This document shows positions 42,104 through 53,107 of a stretch of 64,000 bases of DNA, in pieces. Both the position numbers and the translations under genes were made by a program. Each line of letters starts with the position of its first letter. Position 1 is the first letter of the stretch. The notes beneath the pieces are model-generated. The model made no database searches and had not been told where the DNA came from. It worked only from the letters and a program-made list of their open reading frames with translations. Source of the DNA: Acidobacteriota bacterium (GTDB lineage Bacteria; Acidobacteriota; Vicinamibacteria; Vicinamibacterales; UBA2999); contig VFZN01000010.1 in the NCBI GenBank assembly GCA_016871195.1, positions 1-64,000 on the forward strand, given 5' to 3'.

Positions 42104-43762
42104 ATGACGCGCGAAGTACTCGACGTCGACATTCTCATCGTCGGGGGCGGTCCCGCGGGGTTGTCGGCCGCGCTGCGCCTGGCGCAGCTGCAGAAGGCAC
42201 AGGGAGGTGACCCCCTGTCGATCGCTGTGGTCGAGAAGGCCCGCGAGGCGGGGGCGCACCAGCTGTCTGGAGCCCTGCTCGACCCTTCGACGCTGGCCGA
42301 TCTGATTCCGGACTATGCCGCCAAGGGCGCGCCGCTGGCCTGCGAGGTGACCTCGGATCAGATCTATTTCCTGACCCCGCAGAAACACTGGCGCCTGCCC
42401 CTGACACCCCCGCCGTTCCGGAATCACGGCAACTACGTCATTTCGCTGAATCAGTTCACGCGGTGGCTGGCGTCTCAGGTCGAGGCCGAGGGCGTCGATC
42501 TGTTCTGGGGGTTTGCCGCGCAGTCGGTGCTGTTTGACGGTGCGCGCGTGATCGGCCTGCGCACGGGCGACCGCGGCGTGGGCAAGGACGGCCAACCGCG
42601 GGGCATGTTCGAGCCCGGGGCCGACATTCACGCGAGGGTCACGATCTTTGCCGATGGGGTGCGCGGGCACCTGACCAAGCAGCTGCTGCGGCTGCGCGGG
42701 CTGGCACGCGACAGTCAGCCGGCCCAGTTTGCGGTGGGCATGAAGGAGTTATGGGACGTGCCGGCCGACCGTCTCGCGCCCGGCACCGTGATCCATACCC
42801 TCGGCTATCCACTGCGCGAGGAAGAGTTCGGAGGCAGCTGGCTCTATGCAATGCCGGCCGGACGTCTCTCGCTGGGGTTCGTGGTCGGACTCGATTACAA
42901 GGACCCGCTGCTTGACCCGTATTCAGACTTCCAGCGCTTCAAGCAGCATCCCTTCCTGGCCCGCCTGCTCGACGGCGGCACGCGCCTGAAGTACGGCGCA
43001 AAGGCCCTGCCGGAAGGGGGCTGGAACACGTGTCCGCAGCTCTATCTCGATGGTGGCCTCATCGTGGGGGATGCGGCGAACTTCGTCAATTCCCTGAGAC
43101 TGAAGGGGATTCATCTCGCGATGCGCAGCGGGATGCTCGCTGCAGAGACCGCGTTCGAGGCCGTGCGGGCAGACGACACCTCGTCTGCCCGCCTGTCGGC
43201 CTACAAGGCGCGTGTCGACGCCAGCCCGATTCGGGCTGAACTGTACCCCGTGCGGAACGTGCATCAGGCCTTCGGCGCGGGGCTGCTGGCTGGCAGTGCG
43301 TTCGCCGGACTGGCGATGGCGACCGGTGGGCGCTGGCCCGACGATCTCGAGGGACACCCCGGTCACACGCAGATGCAGACCCTCGAGCACTACTACGGGC
43401 TGCGGAAGGCCGATGTGCTCACGCCGTCGAATGCGGTGGTGCCCGACCGCGCGCTGACCTTCGACAAACTGACCAGCGTGCATTTTTCGGGCACGCATCA
43501 CGAGGAAGACCAGCCCTCGCATCTGCAGGTGCACACCGAGGTCTGTCACTCGATCTGCGGCCCCGAGTACGGCCATCCGTGCACGCGCTTCTGTCCGGCC
43601 AACGTGTATGAGATGGTCGACCACGGCGAGGGCGGACGCCGCCTGCAGATTCACGCCTCGAACTGCGTGCACTGCAAGACATGCGACATCATGGATCCGT
43701 ACGGCGTCATCACCTGGGTGGCTCCCGAGGGTGGTGAGGGTCCGCAGTACGACGGCATGTAG
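42104..43762 (+). CDS. ETF:quinone oxidoreductase
   Basis: 552 residues. N-terminal FAD motif GGGPAGLSAALRLAQL (about 14-30), central membrane-dipping region around GGSWLYAMPAGRLSLGFVVG, second FAD motif GLIVGDAANFVNSLRLKG, and the C-terminal 4Fe-4S ferredoxin domain CVHCKTCDIMDPYGVITWV. It passes electrons from reduced ETF to the quinone pool, here presumably menaquinone. ATG 42104 is 4 bases after etfA. Confidence 0.95.
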   Translation: MTREVLDVDILIVGGGPAGLSAALRLAQLQKAQGGDPLSIAVVEKAREAGAHQLSGALLDPSTLADLIPDYAAKGAPLACEVTSDQIYFLTPQKHWRLPLTPPPFRNHGNYVISLNQFTRWLASQVEAEGVDLFWGFAAQSVLFDGARVIGLRTGDRGVGKDGQPRGMFEPGADIHARVTIFADGVRGHLTKQLLRLRGLARDSQPAQFAVGMKELWDVPADRLAPGTVIHTLGYPLREEEFGGSWLYAMPAGRLSLGFVVGLDYKDPLLDPYSDFQRFKQHPFLARLLDGGTRLKYGAKALPEGGWNTCPQLYLDGGLIVGDAANFVNSLRLKGIHLAMRSGMLAAETAFEAVRADDTSSARLSAYKARVDASPIRAELYPVRNVHQAFGAGLLAGSAFAGLAMATGGRWPDDLEGHPGHTQMQTLEHYYGLRKADVLTPSNAVVPDRALTFDKLTSVHFSGTHHEEDQPSHLQVHTEVCHSICGPEYGHPCTRFCPANVYEMVDHGEGGRRLQIHASNCVHCKTCDIMDPYGVITWVAPEGGEGPQYDGM

Positions 43763-43773
43763 AGCCGACCGGC

Positions 43774-44469
43774 GTGACGGATCACAGCAGCGGGCCGGCG
43801 TGGCGGCAGTCACGGATGAAGCGGCTGCAGGTCTGGATGATCGCAGCGGTGGCCACGCCGCTGCTACGCCTGCTCATCGCCACGTGGCGAATCAGGGTAG
43901 AGGGTGACGAGGCCCTGGCGGCCCTTGCGGCTGCGCGCCAGCACGGCATCTTCGCTTTCTGGCACGGACGGATTCTTCAGGGCATAGCCTGCTTCCGCGA
44001 CCGCGGCATCGTTGTCATCACCAGCGAAAATTTCGACGGCGAATGGATCGCGCGCATCATCACGCGCTTTGGCTTCGGCACGGCGCGCGGTTCATCGTCG
44101 CGAGGCGGCAGGAAGGCCTTGCTGCAACTGGTGCGCGACGCGCGGATGCATTCCACGGCCTTCACCGTCGACGGTCCTCGCGGACCGGCACGGCAGGCGC
44201 AGCCAGGGGCTGTCTGGCTGTCGAAGGCGACCGGGCACCCGGTGGTGCCATTCCATGCGGAGGCCTCATCGGTGTGGACGCTGTCGAGCTGGGACCGGAC
44301 GCAGATCCCCAAGCCATTTGCGACAGTCGTGCTGGTGATTGGCCCTCCGTTCCAGGTACCAGGCGATGTGGATGAGGAAGGGCTTGAGCGCGCGCGTCAG
44401 CGTCTCGAGACTTCCCTGGCGGACTGTGAAGCCCGCTGCCGAGCCCTGTTGCCGTCGACGCCCGTGTGA
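43774..44469 (+). CDS. DUF374 lysophospholipid/Kdo-lipid acyltransferase-like protein
   Basis: 231 residues of the DUF374 branch of the PlsC/LpxL-like acyltransferases. Marks: an N-terminal hydrophobic helix, FAFWHGRILQGI (HxxxxD-like site region), then ITSENFDGEWIARIITRFGFGTARGSSSRGG and FTVDGPRGPARQAQPG, the family signature. It probably acylates an envelope lipid, perhaps Kdo-lipid A. GTG start at 43774; a Met at residue 15 is an alternative. The HDAC-like gene follows. Confidence 0.82.
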   Translation: MTDHSSGPAWRQSRMKRLQVWMIAAVATPLLRLLIATWRIRVEGDEALAALAAARQHGIFAFWHGRILQGIACFRDRGIVVITSENFDGEWIARIITRFGFGTARGSSSRGGRKALLQLVRDARMHSTAFTVDGPRGPARQAQPGAVWLSKATGHPVVPFHAEASSVWTLSSWDRTQIPKPFATVVLVIGPPFQVPGDVDEEGLERARQRLETSLADCEARCRALLPSTPV

Positions 44470-44480
44470 GGAATGTTCAG

Positions 44481-45413
44481 ATGCTGACTGTGGTGACCTC
44501 TGCGCGATTTGCCGACCACCTGACACCGCCGGGCCATCCCGAGAGTCCCGAACGAGCGGCCGTCATGTCGACCGTGGCCGGGCGGTTTGCGGCGGCCGGC
44601 GGACGCGTCGCCGAGCCCCGCCAGGCTGAGGACGTCGACCTGCTGCGCGTGCACACGCCGGCGCACGTGGCGGCGATGGTGGCCACGCGCGGGCGGCCAG
44701 TGATGCTCGATGACGACACCTTCACGTCGCCGTTGTCTGAGGAAGTTGCTCGTCTGGCCGCCGGAGCAGTGCTGACGGGGGTCGACCTCGTGCTGGATGG
44801 AGTCCCGGGTTCACGGGCTCTGGCGCTGGTGCGGCCTCCGGGCCACCATGCCGAAGCTGAGAAGCCGATGGGCTTCTGCCTGTACAACAGCATCGCGGTG
44901 GGCGCGGCATATGCCCGTGCGCGCGGGCTGTCTCGGGTGGCGATTGTCGACTATGACGTGCACCACGGAAACGGCACACAGCAAATTTTCTACGCGGATC
45001 CATCGGTGCTGTTCGTATCGTCGCATCAGTATCCGTTCTGGCCGGGGTCGGGAGCTGCCGACGAGCGCGGCAGTGGTGCGGGGGTGGGGGCCACCGTCAA
45101 TCTGCCCCTGCCGATTGGCGCGACGGACGAGGAGGTGCTGACGCGCTATGTGCGCGAGGCCTTTCCCGTGCTCGACCGCTTCCGACCAGACCTGCTGCTG
45201 ATTTCCGCCGGCTTCGACGCGCATGAGCGTGATCCCCTGGCCGGATGCCGGATGACCACCGGCGGTCTGGCGACGCTGACGGCGCAGTTGCTCGACGGAG
45301 CGACGCGCTGGTGTGAAGGGCGAGCCGTGATCCTGACCGAGGGCGGGTATGACCTGATGGCCCTTGAGGCGTGCCTGACGGCGGTCGTGGAAGTCGCCGG
45401 CGCATCCCGGTGA
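44481..45413 (+). CDS. Histone-deacetylase-family zinc hydrolase (AcuC/APAH-like)
   Basis: 310 residues. Zinc-dependent deacetylase fold. Catalytic His pair region RPPGHHAEAEKPMGFCLYN; zinc ligands in DYDVHHGNGTQ and in GFDAHERDPLA; substrate-side GGYDLMAL near the end. ATG 44481 is preferred over an in-frame GTG at 44466, because GAGGAA sits 8 bases before it. Bacterial members deacetylate acetyl-CoA synthetase (AcuC) or acetylpolyamines. Neighbours do not reveal the substrate. Confidence 0.9.
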   Translation: MLTVVTSARFADHLTPPGHPESPERAAVMSTVAGRFAAAGGRVAEPRQAEDVDLLRVHTPAHVAAMVATRGRPVMLDDDTFTSPLSEEVARLAAGAVLTGVDLVLDGVPGSRALALVRPPGHHAEAEKPMGFCLYNSIAVGAAYARARGLSRVAIVDYDVHHGNGTQQIFYADPSVLFVSSHQYPFWPGSGAADERGSGAGVGATVNLPLPIGATDEEVLTRYVREAFPVLDRFRPDLLLISAGFDAHERDPLAGCRMTTGGLATLTAQLLDGATRWCEGRAVILTEGGYDLMALEACLTAVVEVAGASR

Positions 45414-45464
45414 GGCTCCGGCATACGGTATCCTAGTTTGGGGTCTATCCCTACGAGAGCCGCC

Positions 45465-47947
<2,483 letters not shown>

Positions 47948-47948
<1 letters not shown>

Positions 47949-48496
47949 TGACTGCACTGTCACTGACCCGCCGCCGGTGCCTCGCCCTGCTGCCCTCACT
48001 GGTGGCGGGCGGCTGCGGCTATACGCTGGCCGGGCGCGGGCAGTATCTGCCGTCGTATATCACCGCCATCAGCGTGCCTCCGTTTGCGAACACGACCCCC
48101 ATTCCACTGATTGACCAGATTTTCACCAACAAGGTGCGGACGGAGTTCCAGAACCGTGGGCAGTATCGGGTCGTCACGGGCGAGACCGGTGCCGACGGGC
48201 TTGTCAAGGGCACCATCACCGGGCTGAGCACAGCCCCAGTGGCGTTTACCGCCTCACAGCTTGCCCGGCGGCTTCGCATCAGCGTGATTCTGGCGGTCTC
48301 TTTTGAAGACCTTCGGCAAAAGAAGGTCCTCTGGGAAAATCCGGCGCTCTCGTTTGCCGATGAGTACGAACTGGCGAGCCCCGGCAGCCTCGGCGGTGAC
48401 GCCGGCGCATTCATCGGCCAGGAGACCGCCGTGCTCGACCGCCTCGGCGACGACTTCGCCCGGAACGTCGTGACGGCGATTCTCGAGGCCTTCTGA
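47948..48496 (+). CDS. lptE: LptE-family LPS-assembly lipoprotein
   Basis: 182 residues. Twin-Arg-rich start MTALSLTRRRCLALL, then lipobox VAGGC (Cys at about 23) followed by GYTLAGRGQYLPSYI, the LptE opening. The core matches the family: ISVPPFANTTPIPLIDQIFTNKVR, GTITGLSTAPVAF and the closing AVLDRLGDDFARNVVTAILEAF. It would plug the LptD barrel. leuS-lptE-holA is the standard order. Confidence 0.9.
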
Positions 48497-48499
48497 CCC

Positions 48500-49504
48500 A
48501 TGACGCCGGCGCAGCTCAAGGCCGCTGTGTCGAAGGGCGAGGCCAGTCCGCTCTACCTGCTGGAAGGCGCCGACGCTCAGGCGCGCCATGACCTGTCCCA
48601 GGTCTTCCTGACGCTGGTCGACGAAGGGCTCCACGCGTTCAATGTGGAATCGGTGCACGCGGCCGATGCGACCTCGGCGTCCGTGCGCGATCAGATGCTG
48701 TCGTCGCTTATCGCCTCGGCGCGCACGCTGCCGATGATGGCCCCGCGGCGGGTGGTTCTGGTGTACGACGCTGATCGACTGCTCTCGCCGAAGCGTGGCC
48801 GCGAGGACGACACCGAGGTGCTGCCGCTGGCTGACGGCCCCGTTGCGGGTCGCGGTCGGAAACGGGCCCCGGCTCCGCTGACGCCCGCCGAGGCGTTTGA
48901 GGAGTATCTGCAGAAGCCGGAGCCCATGACCACGCTGGTGCTGGTGGCGGGCCCGCTCGATGCGTCGCGCCGGCTCGTCAAGCAGGTCAGATCGCATGCC
49001 ATAGCCGTCGACTGCGGCACGATTGACAACGTGGACGATGCTGCCGTCTGGATTCGAAACCGGCTGGCGGCCGACGAACTGACCCTTGAGCCGAGGGCAC
49101 TGCAGCGCCTGCTGCATGCGACCGGGCTGAACCTGGCCCGCATTCGCGCGGAAATCGAAAAGCTGGTCCTGTATGCGGCAGGTGAGTCTGCCATCACCGA
49201 GCGGCACGTGCGGGATCTCGTGCTGCCTGAGGCCGAGCCTGGTGAGGGGTTCGCGATGGGAACGGCCATCTGGAACCACGATGTGCGCGGCGCGCTGAGT
49301 GAAATCGCCGCGCAGTTGGAGGCCGGTGCGCAGCCCCCGATGGTGCTGGGACAGATTCGGGCGGCGGCCGTCAGAATGCGTCCGGAGACCCGCATACGCC
49401 GGGCGATGGATCTCGTCCTGCAGACGGACCTGGCCCTGAAGACGTCCGGGGGAACGCCTCGCCACCTGCTGGAGCGGCTCGTGGCCGAATTGTGCGGGAA
49501 ATAG
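48500..49504 (+). CDS. holA: DNA polymerase III delta subunit HolA
   Basis: 334 residues. Clamp-loader subunit that opens the sliding clamp. N-terminal PLYLLEGADAQARHD (degenerate P-loop region), APRRVVLVYDADRLL, a Pro/Arg/Lys insert at about 95-130, then TLEPRALQRLLHATGLNLARIRAEIEKLVLYA and the C-terminal collar helices ending LLERLVAELCGK. It follows lptE by 3 bases. Confidence 0.88.
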   Translation: MTPAQLKAAVSKGEASPLYLLEGADAQARHDLSQVFLTLVDEGLHAFNVESVHAADATSASVRDQMLSSLIASARTLPMMAPRRVVLVYDADRLLSPKRGREDDTEVLPLADGPVAGRGRKRAPAPLTPAEAFEEYLQKPEPMTTLVLVAGPLDASRRLVKQVRSHAIAVDCGTIDNVDDAAVWIRNRLAADELTLEPRALQRLLHATGLNLARIRAEIEKLVLYAAGESAITERHVRDLVLPEAEPGEGFAMGTAIWNHDVRGALSEIAAQLEAGAQPPMVLGQIRAAAVRMRPETRIRRAMDLVLQTDLALKTSGGTPRHLLERLVAELCGK

Positions 49505-49508
49505 ACAA

Positions 49509-49536
49509 ACGCCGGGGACGTGAGGACCCATCGGCG
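49509..49536 (+). terminator. Candidate hairpin after holA
   Basis: ACGCCG and CGGCGT pair around a GGG...CCC-containing loop, 4 bases after the holA stop. On the other strand CGGGG/CCCCG (49554-49567) is a second short hairpin downstream of rpsT. Neither has a good U-tract. Confidence 0.35.
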
Positions 49537-49571
49537 TGTTGACGAATGGTTGGCGGGGACGCCCCCGACGA

Positions 49572-49841
49572 TCAGGCGGCGGCTGACGACAGCCGGGCCA
49601 CGAGGCGCGACTTGTAGCGGGCAGCGGTATTGCGGTGAATGATGCCCTTGGTGGCCATCTTGTCGACCAGTGACTGCACGCCTTTCATCTGACCGCGGGC
49701 GCCGTCGACGTCGTTGGTGTCGAGGGCCTTGCGGATGGCCTTGAGCCCAGTACGCAGGCGCGACCGCAGGGCACGGTTCGCTTCATTCCGCTTGATGTTC
49801 TGCCGGTTGGCCTTGAGGGCCGACTTGGTTCGCTTTGCCAC
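49572..49841 (-). CDS. rpsT: 30S ribosomal protein S20
   Basis: 89 residues: basic MAKRTKSALKANRQNIKRNE, then the helical S20 core with ALRSRLRTGLKAIRKAL, VDKMATKGIIHRNTAARYKSRL. GTG start with GAGGA 10 bases upstream. It has its own -10 box overlapping the alaS stop codon. Confidence 0.96.
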   Translation of the reverse strand: MAKRTKSALKANRQNIKRNEANRALRSRLRTGLKAIRKALDTNDVDGARGQMKGVQSLVDKMATKGIIHRNTAARYKSRLVARLSSAAA

Positions 49842-49880
49842 GTGTCTTTATCCTCTGAATCGGGTCATCTGTAACACCGA

Positions 49881-49886
49881 ATTATA
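49881..49886 (-). promoter_or_regulatory. rpsT -10 box overlapping alaS stop
   Basis: A perfect TATAAT on the minus strand lies 39 bases before the rpsT start; its last bases include the alaS TAA stop (49884-49882). No good -35 is visible upstream inside alaS. Confidence 0.5.
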
Positions 49887-52575
49887 CCACGACGAGCGGC
49901 CGCACGATACCTTCAACCGCTGCCAGCATCGCCTCGATCTGGGCCTGGTCCTTGCCTCCGGCCTCGGCGAAGTCGGGACGACCACCGCCGCCGCCGCCCA
50001 CCAGCGGTGCCAGTGTCTTGACCAGTTGCCCGGCCTTGACCCGGTTGGTCAGATTCGGAGTGACGCTGGCCACCATGGCGACCTTGCCGTCAGCCGTGGG
50101 GCCGGCAAGGAAGATCACACCGCACGCCAGGGTCGACTTGATCTGGTCAGCCACTGAGCGTAGCAGGTCCTTCGAGGCCTCGTCCACTCGCTGCACGACG
50201 AGGGTCACCTCGCCCATCTGCACGCGGCTGCCATCGGCCACCGACTGGCCGGCCGCCGCCCTCGCCAGTTTCCGGTCGCGATCTTTCACGGTTTTCTCGA
50301 GCTGTTCGATGCGAGCCTCGAGGCGTGCCAGCACATCGTCGGTTCCCGCGTTCAGGTATCCGCGGATCCGGTCAAACTCAGTCAGCCGTGGCCGCGCAAA
50401 CTGCAGAGCGCCGGTACCCGTCTGGGCCTCAATGCGCCGCACCCCGGCGGCTACGCCCGATTCCTCAGTGACCAGCAGCATACCGATCTCCCCGGTCGCC
50501 CCGACGTGCGTGCCGCCACAAAGTTCCGTCGAAAAGTCACCGTCGCCCACCTGCACCACACGCACGCGGTCGCCGTACTTTTCGCCGAAGAGGGCAGTCG
50601 CTCCCGCTGCGATCGCGTCCCGGGTGTTCTTCACGCTGGTCTGTACGGATTCGTTTCGCATGATCGACGCGTTGACGAGGGTTTCGACGCGCGTCACTTC
50701 TTCTGGCGTGAGAGGGGCAAAGTGCACGAAGTCAAAGCGCAACCGGTCGGGGGCCACAAGCGAGCCGGCCTGTTTCACGTGCGGCCCGAGCACCGTGCGC
50801 AGCGACGCGTGCAGCAGGTGGGTCGCGGTGTGGTTGCGGCGCGTGGCCTGTCGTGTGTCGACATCGACCACGGCCGTCACTGTGGTGCCGGTATGCAACG
50901 GGTCCGTGCCTGCGGACACCCGATGAAGCCGGGGCAGGCCCGGAGCAAGCCGCAGCACGCCTGACACCGTGCGCACGCGAGTGCCGTCAGTCGTGGTGAG
51001 TGCGCCATGGTCGGAGACCTGGCCGCCCGCCTCCAGATAGAAGGGCGTCGCCGCCAGGCACACATACCCTTCGGCGTCTGCCGCGAGCGTCGACACCTGC
51101 CGACGGTCGATATCAAACACCGCCAGTACCTCAACATCTGTCAGTCGGGTGTGTGCATAGCCATCGAACTGGTCGCCGACGCGCACGAGGGCCTCGCGGT
51201 CGTCGTCCGATCGAAACACCACATCGTCGACCTTGCGTGTCTCGAAGCCGCTGCGTGCGCGGGCCTTGTCACGCTGTGCGGACATTTCGCGCTCGAAACC
51301 GTCGGTATCGAACCGGACCCGCTGGTGCGCGGCAAGGTCTTCGATGAAGTCGCGGGGTAACCCGAAGGTGTCATACAGCTTGAAGGCGTCCTCGCCTCCA
51401 AGCACGCCGGAACCTGCCGCTGCCCGCTCGATCGCGTCCTCGAGGCGCGGCAGCCCACCGGTCAGCACGGCGTCAAAGCGCTCTTCTTCGCCCCTGACGA
51501 CCTGGCGCACGGCGTCACAACCGGCCTTCAGTTCCGGATAGGCATCGCCCATCTCGTGCACGACAATATCGACGAGTCGGTGCAGGAACGGCTCCTGCAG
51601 GCCCAGCTTGCGCCCGTGCCGCATTGCGCGCCGCATGATCTTGCGCAGCACATAGCCGCGCCACTCGTTCGAGGGCACGACGCCGTCGGCAATCAGGAAG
51701 GTCATGGCCCGCAGGTGATCGGCCACGACACGCATCGAGATGTCGTTGGGTGCCATCGTCCCCTGGTAGGTGAGGCCCGCGAGGGTGGCTGTGGCGGAGA
51801 GAAGGGGGGTGAAGAGCGGCGACTCGTAGTTCGACACCGCGCCATTCATGAAGGCCGACACGCGTTCGAGGCCCATGCCGGTATCGATGGAGGGCGCGGG
51901 CAGCGGCGTCAGCAGCCCGGACTGGTCGCGATCGAATTCCATGAACACGTTGTTCCAGATTTCCACGAACCTTACGCCTTCGCCTTCGACCTCGTCCGTC
52001 CAGCAGGTCAGCGGTCCGATTTCGGGAGCGCGGTCGAAGTAGATCTCGGAACAGCGACCGCAGGGCCCGGTATCGCCCATGGCCCAAAAATTGTCCGCCA
52101 TGCCCAACTCGCCGATGTGATCGGTTGGCAGGAAGTCTCGCCAGCGGCGGTAGGCCTCATCATCGCGGGGAATGCCCGGGGCGCCTTTGAAGACCGTGGC
52201 ATACAGGCGCGCGGGATCGATGCCCCACTCGCGCGTCAGCAGGTTCCACGCCAGTTCGATGGCCTCCTGCTTGAAGTAGTCGCCGAACGAAAAATTCCCG
52301 AGCATCTCAAAGAACGTGTGGTGGCGTGGCGAGGGGCCGACGTTGTCGAGATCGTTGTGTTTGCCGCTGACGCGCATGCATTTCTGTGCCGTGGTGGCCC
52401 GCGCATAGTCGCGCCGCTCGCGTCCGAGAAACAGGTCCTTGAACTGGTTCATCCCCGCATTGGTGAACAGCAGGGTTGGATCGTCGCCGGGCACCAGCGG
52501 GGCGCTGGGCACCACAAGGTGACCCTGACGCTCGAAATACTTCAGAAAGGAGGCGCGAATCGCGTTCGGATGCAC
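49882..52575 (-). CDS. alaS: Alanyl-tRNA synthetase
   Basis: 897 residues. Class II core with RASFLKYFERQGHLVVPSAPLVP and FTNAGMNQFKDLFLG at the N-terminus; editing domain zinc motif HTATHLLHASL and the C-terminal half CGGTHVGATGEIG; C-Ala region with the Gly-rich VGGGGGGRPDFAEAGGKD near the end. All parts are present and the length is normal. Gap of 31 bases to recX downstream on the same strand order (recX lies upstream in transcription). Confidence 0.97.
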   Translation of the reverse strand: MHPNAIRASFLKYFERQGHLVVPSAPLVPGDDPTLLFTNAGMNQFKDLFLGRERRDYARATTAQKCMRVSGKHNDLDNVGPSPRHHTFFEMLGNFSFGDYFKQEAIELAWNLLTREWGIDPARLYATVFKGAPGIPRDDEAYRRWRDFLPTDHIGELGMADNFWAMGDTGPCGRCSEIYFDRAPEIGPLTCWTDEVEGEGVRFVEIWNNVFMEFDRDQSGLLTPLPAPSIDTGMGLERVSAFMNGAVSNYESPLFTPLLSATATLAGLTYQGTMAPNDISMRVVADHLRAMTFLIADGVVPSNEWRGYVLRKIMRRAMRHGRKLGLQEPFLHRLVDIVVHEMGDAYPELKAGCDAVRQVVRGEEERFDAVLTGGLPRLEDAIERAAAGSGVLGGEDAFKLYDTFGLPRDFIEDLAAHQRVRFDTDGFEREMSAQRDKARARSGFETRKVDDVVFRSDDDREALVRVGDQFDGYAHTRLTDVEVLAVFDIDRRQVSTLAADAEGYVCLAATPFYLEAGGQVSDHGALTTTDGTRVRTVSGVLRLAPGLPRLHRVSAGTDPLHTGTTVTAVVDVDTRQATRRNHTATHLLHASLRTVLGPHVKQAGSLVAPDRLRFDFVHFAPLTPEEVTRVETLVNASIMRNESVQTSVKNTRDAIAAGATALFGEKYGDRVRVVQVGDGDFSTELCGGTHVGATGEIGMLLVTEESGVAAGVRRIEAQTGTGALQFARPRLTEFDRIRGYLNAGTDDVLARLEARIEQLEKTVKDRDRKLARAAAGQSVADGSRVQMGEVTLVVQRVDEASKDLLRSVADQIKSTLACGVIFLAGPTADGKVAMVASVTPNLTNRVKAGQLVKTLAPLVGGGGGGRPDFAEAGGKDQAQIEAMLAAVEGIVRPLVVV

Positions 52576-52606
52576 ACCGGTATTTTACCGGGATTCCTCG
52601 GTCACC

Positions 52607-53107
52607 TCATCGGCCGAGACGCTTGAGTACGCCGTCGAGCGGAAACCCCTGCTGGACAAGTGCCCGGATCAGCCGGTGCCGTGTGCGGTCATCAAGGGTC
52701 GCCGGTGCCTGTCCGCGCAGGCGACGGGTGAGGGCCTCGTCGAGTCTCGCATTGACATCCACCTCACGGAACGCCTCGGATATGGCACCGTCAATCAGGT
52801 CGTCCGCCAGCCCCATGGACCGCAGCCGTTGCCTGACACGCGCAGGGCCCCTGCGCCTGATGGAGGTTTCGAGGTGGGCGGCGGCGCGAGCGACACGGGC
52901 ATCATCGAGGCTGCGCTGTTCCCGCAGGCGGGCGAGGGCGTCGTCGATCTGTTCCTCGGGGCATCCCCTGTGTCGGAGGCGGTCACGCAGCTGCGCCGTC
53001 GACCACTCGCGGCGTGACAGCATCACGAGCGCGGTCAGATACGCATCAGGCGGCGGGGAGGGGGCGTCCCCGTCCGGACCAGGAGTGCGGCGTCGCCGGA
53101 AGGCCAT
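52607..53107 (-). CDS. recX: RecX-family regulatory protein
   Basis: 166 residues from ATG 53107, chosen because it forms an ATGA overlap with the kinase stop. Three-helix RecX repeats are visible: AYLTALVMLSRREWSTAQLRDRL, then IDDALARLREQRSLDDARVA, RRRGPARVRQRLRSMGL and TRHRLIRALVQQGFPLDGVLKRL. RecX caps and inhibits RecA filaments. recA is not adjacent, unlike in many genomes. Confidence 0.85.
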   Translation of the reverse strand: MAFRRRRTPGPDGDAPSPPPDAYLTALVMLSRREWSTAQLRDRLRHRGCPEEQIDDALARLREQRSLDDARVARAAAHLETSIRRRGPARVRQRLRSMGLADDLIDGAISEAFREVDVNARLDEALTRRLRGQAPATLDDRTRHRLIRALVQQGFPLDGVLKRLGR

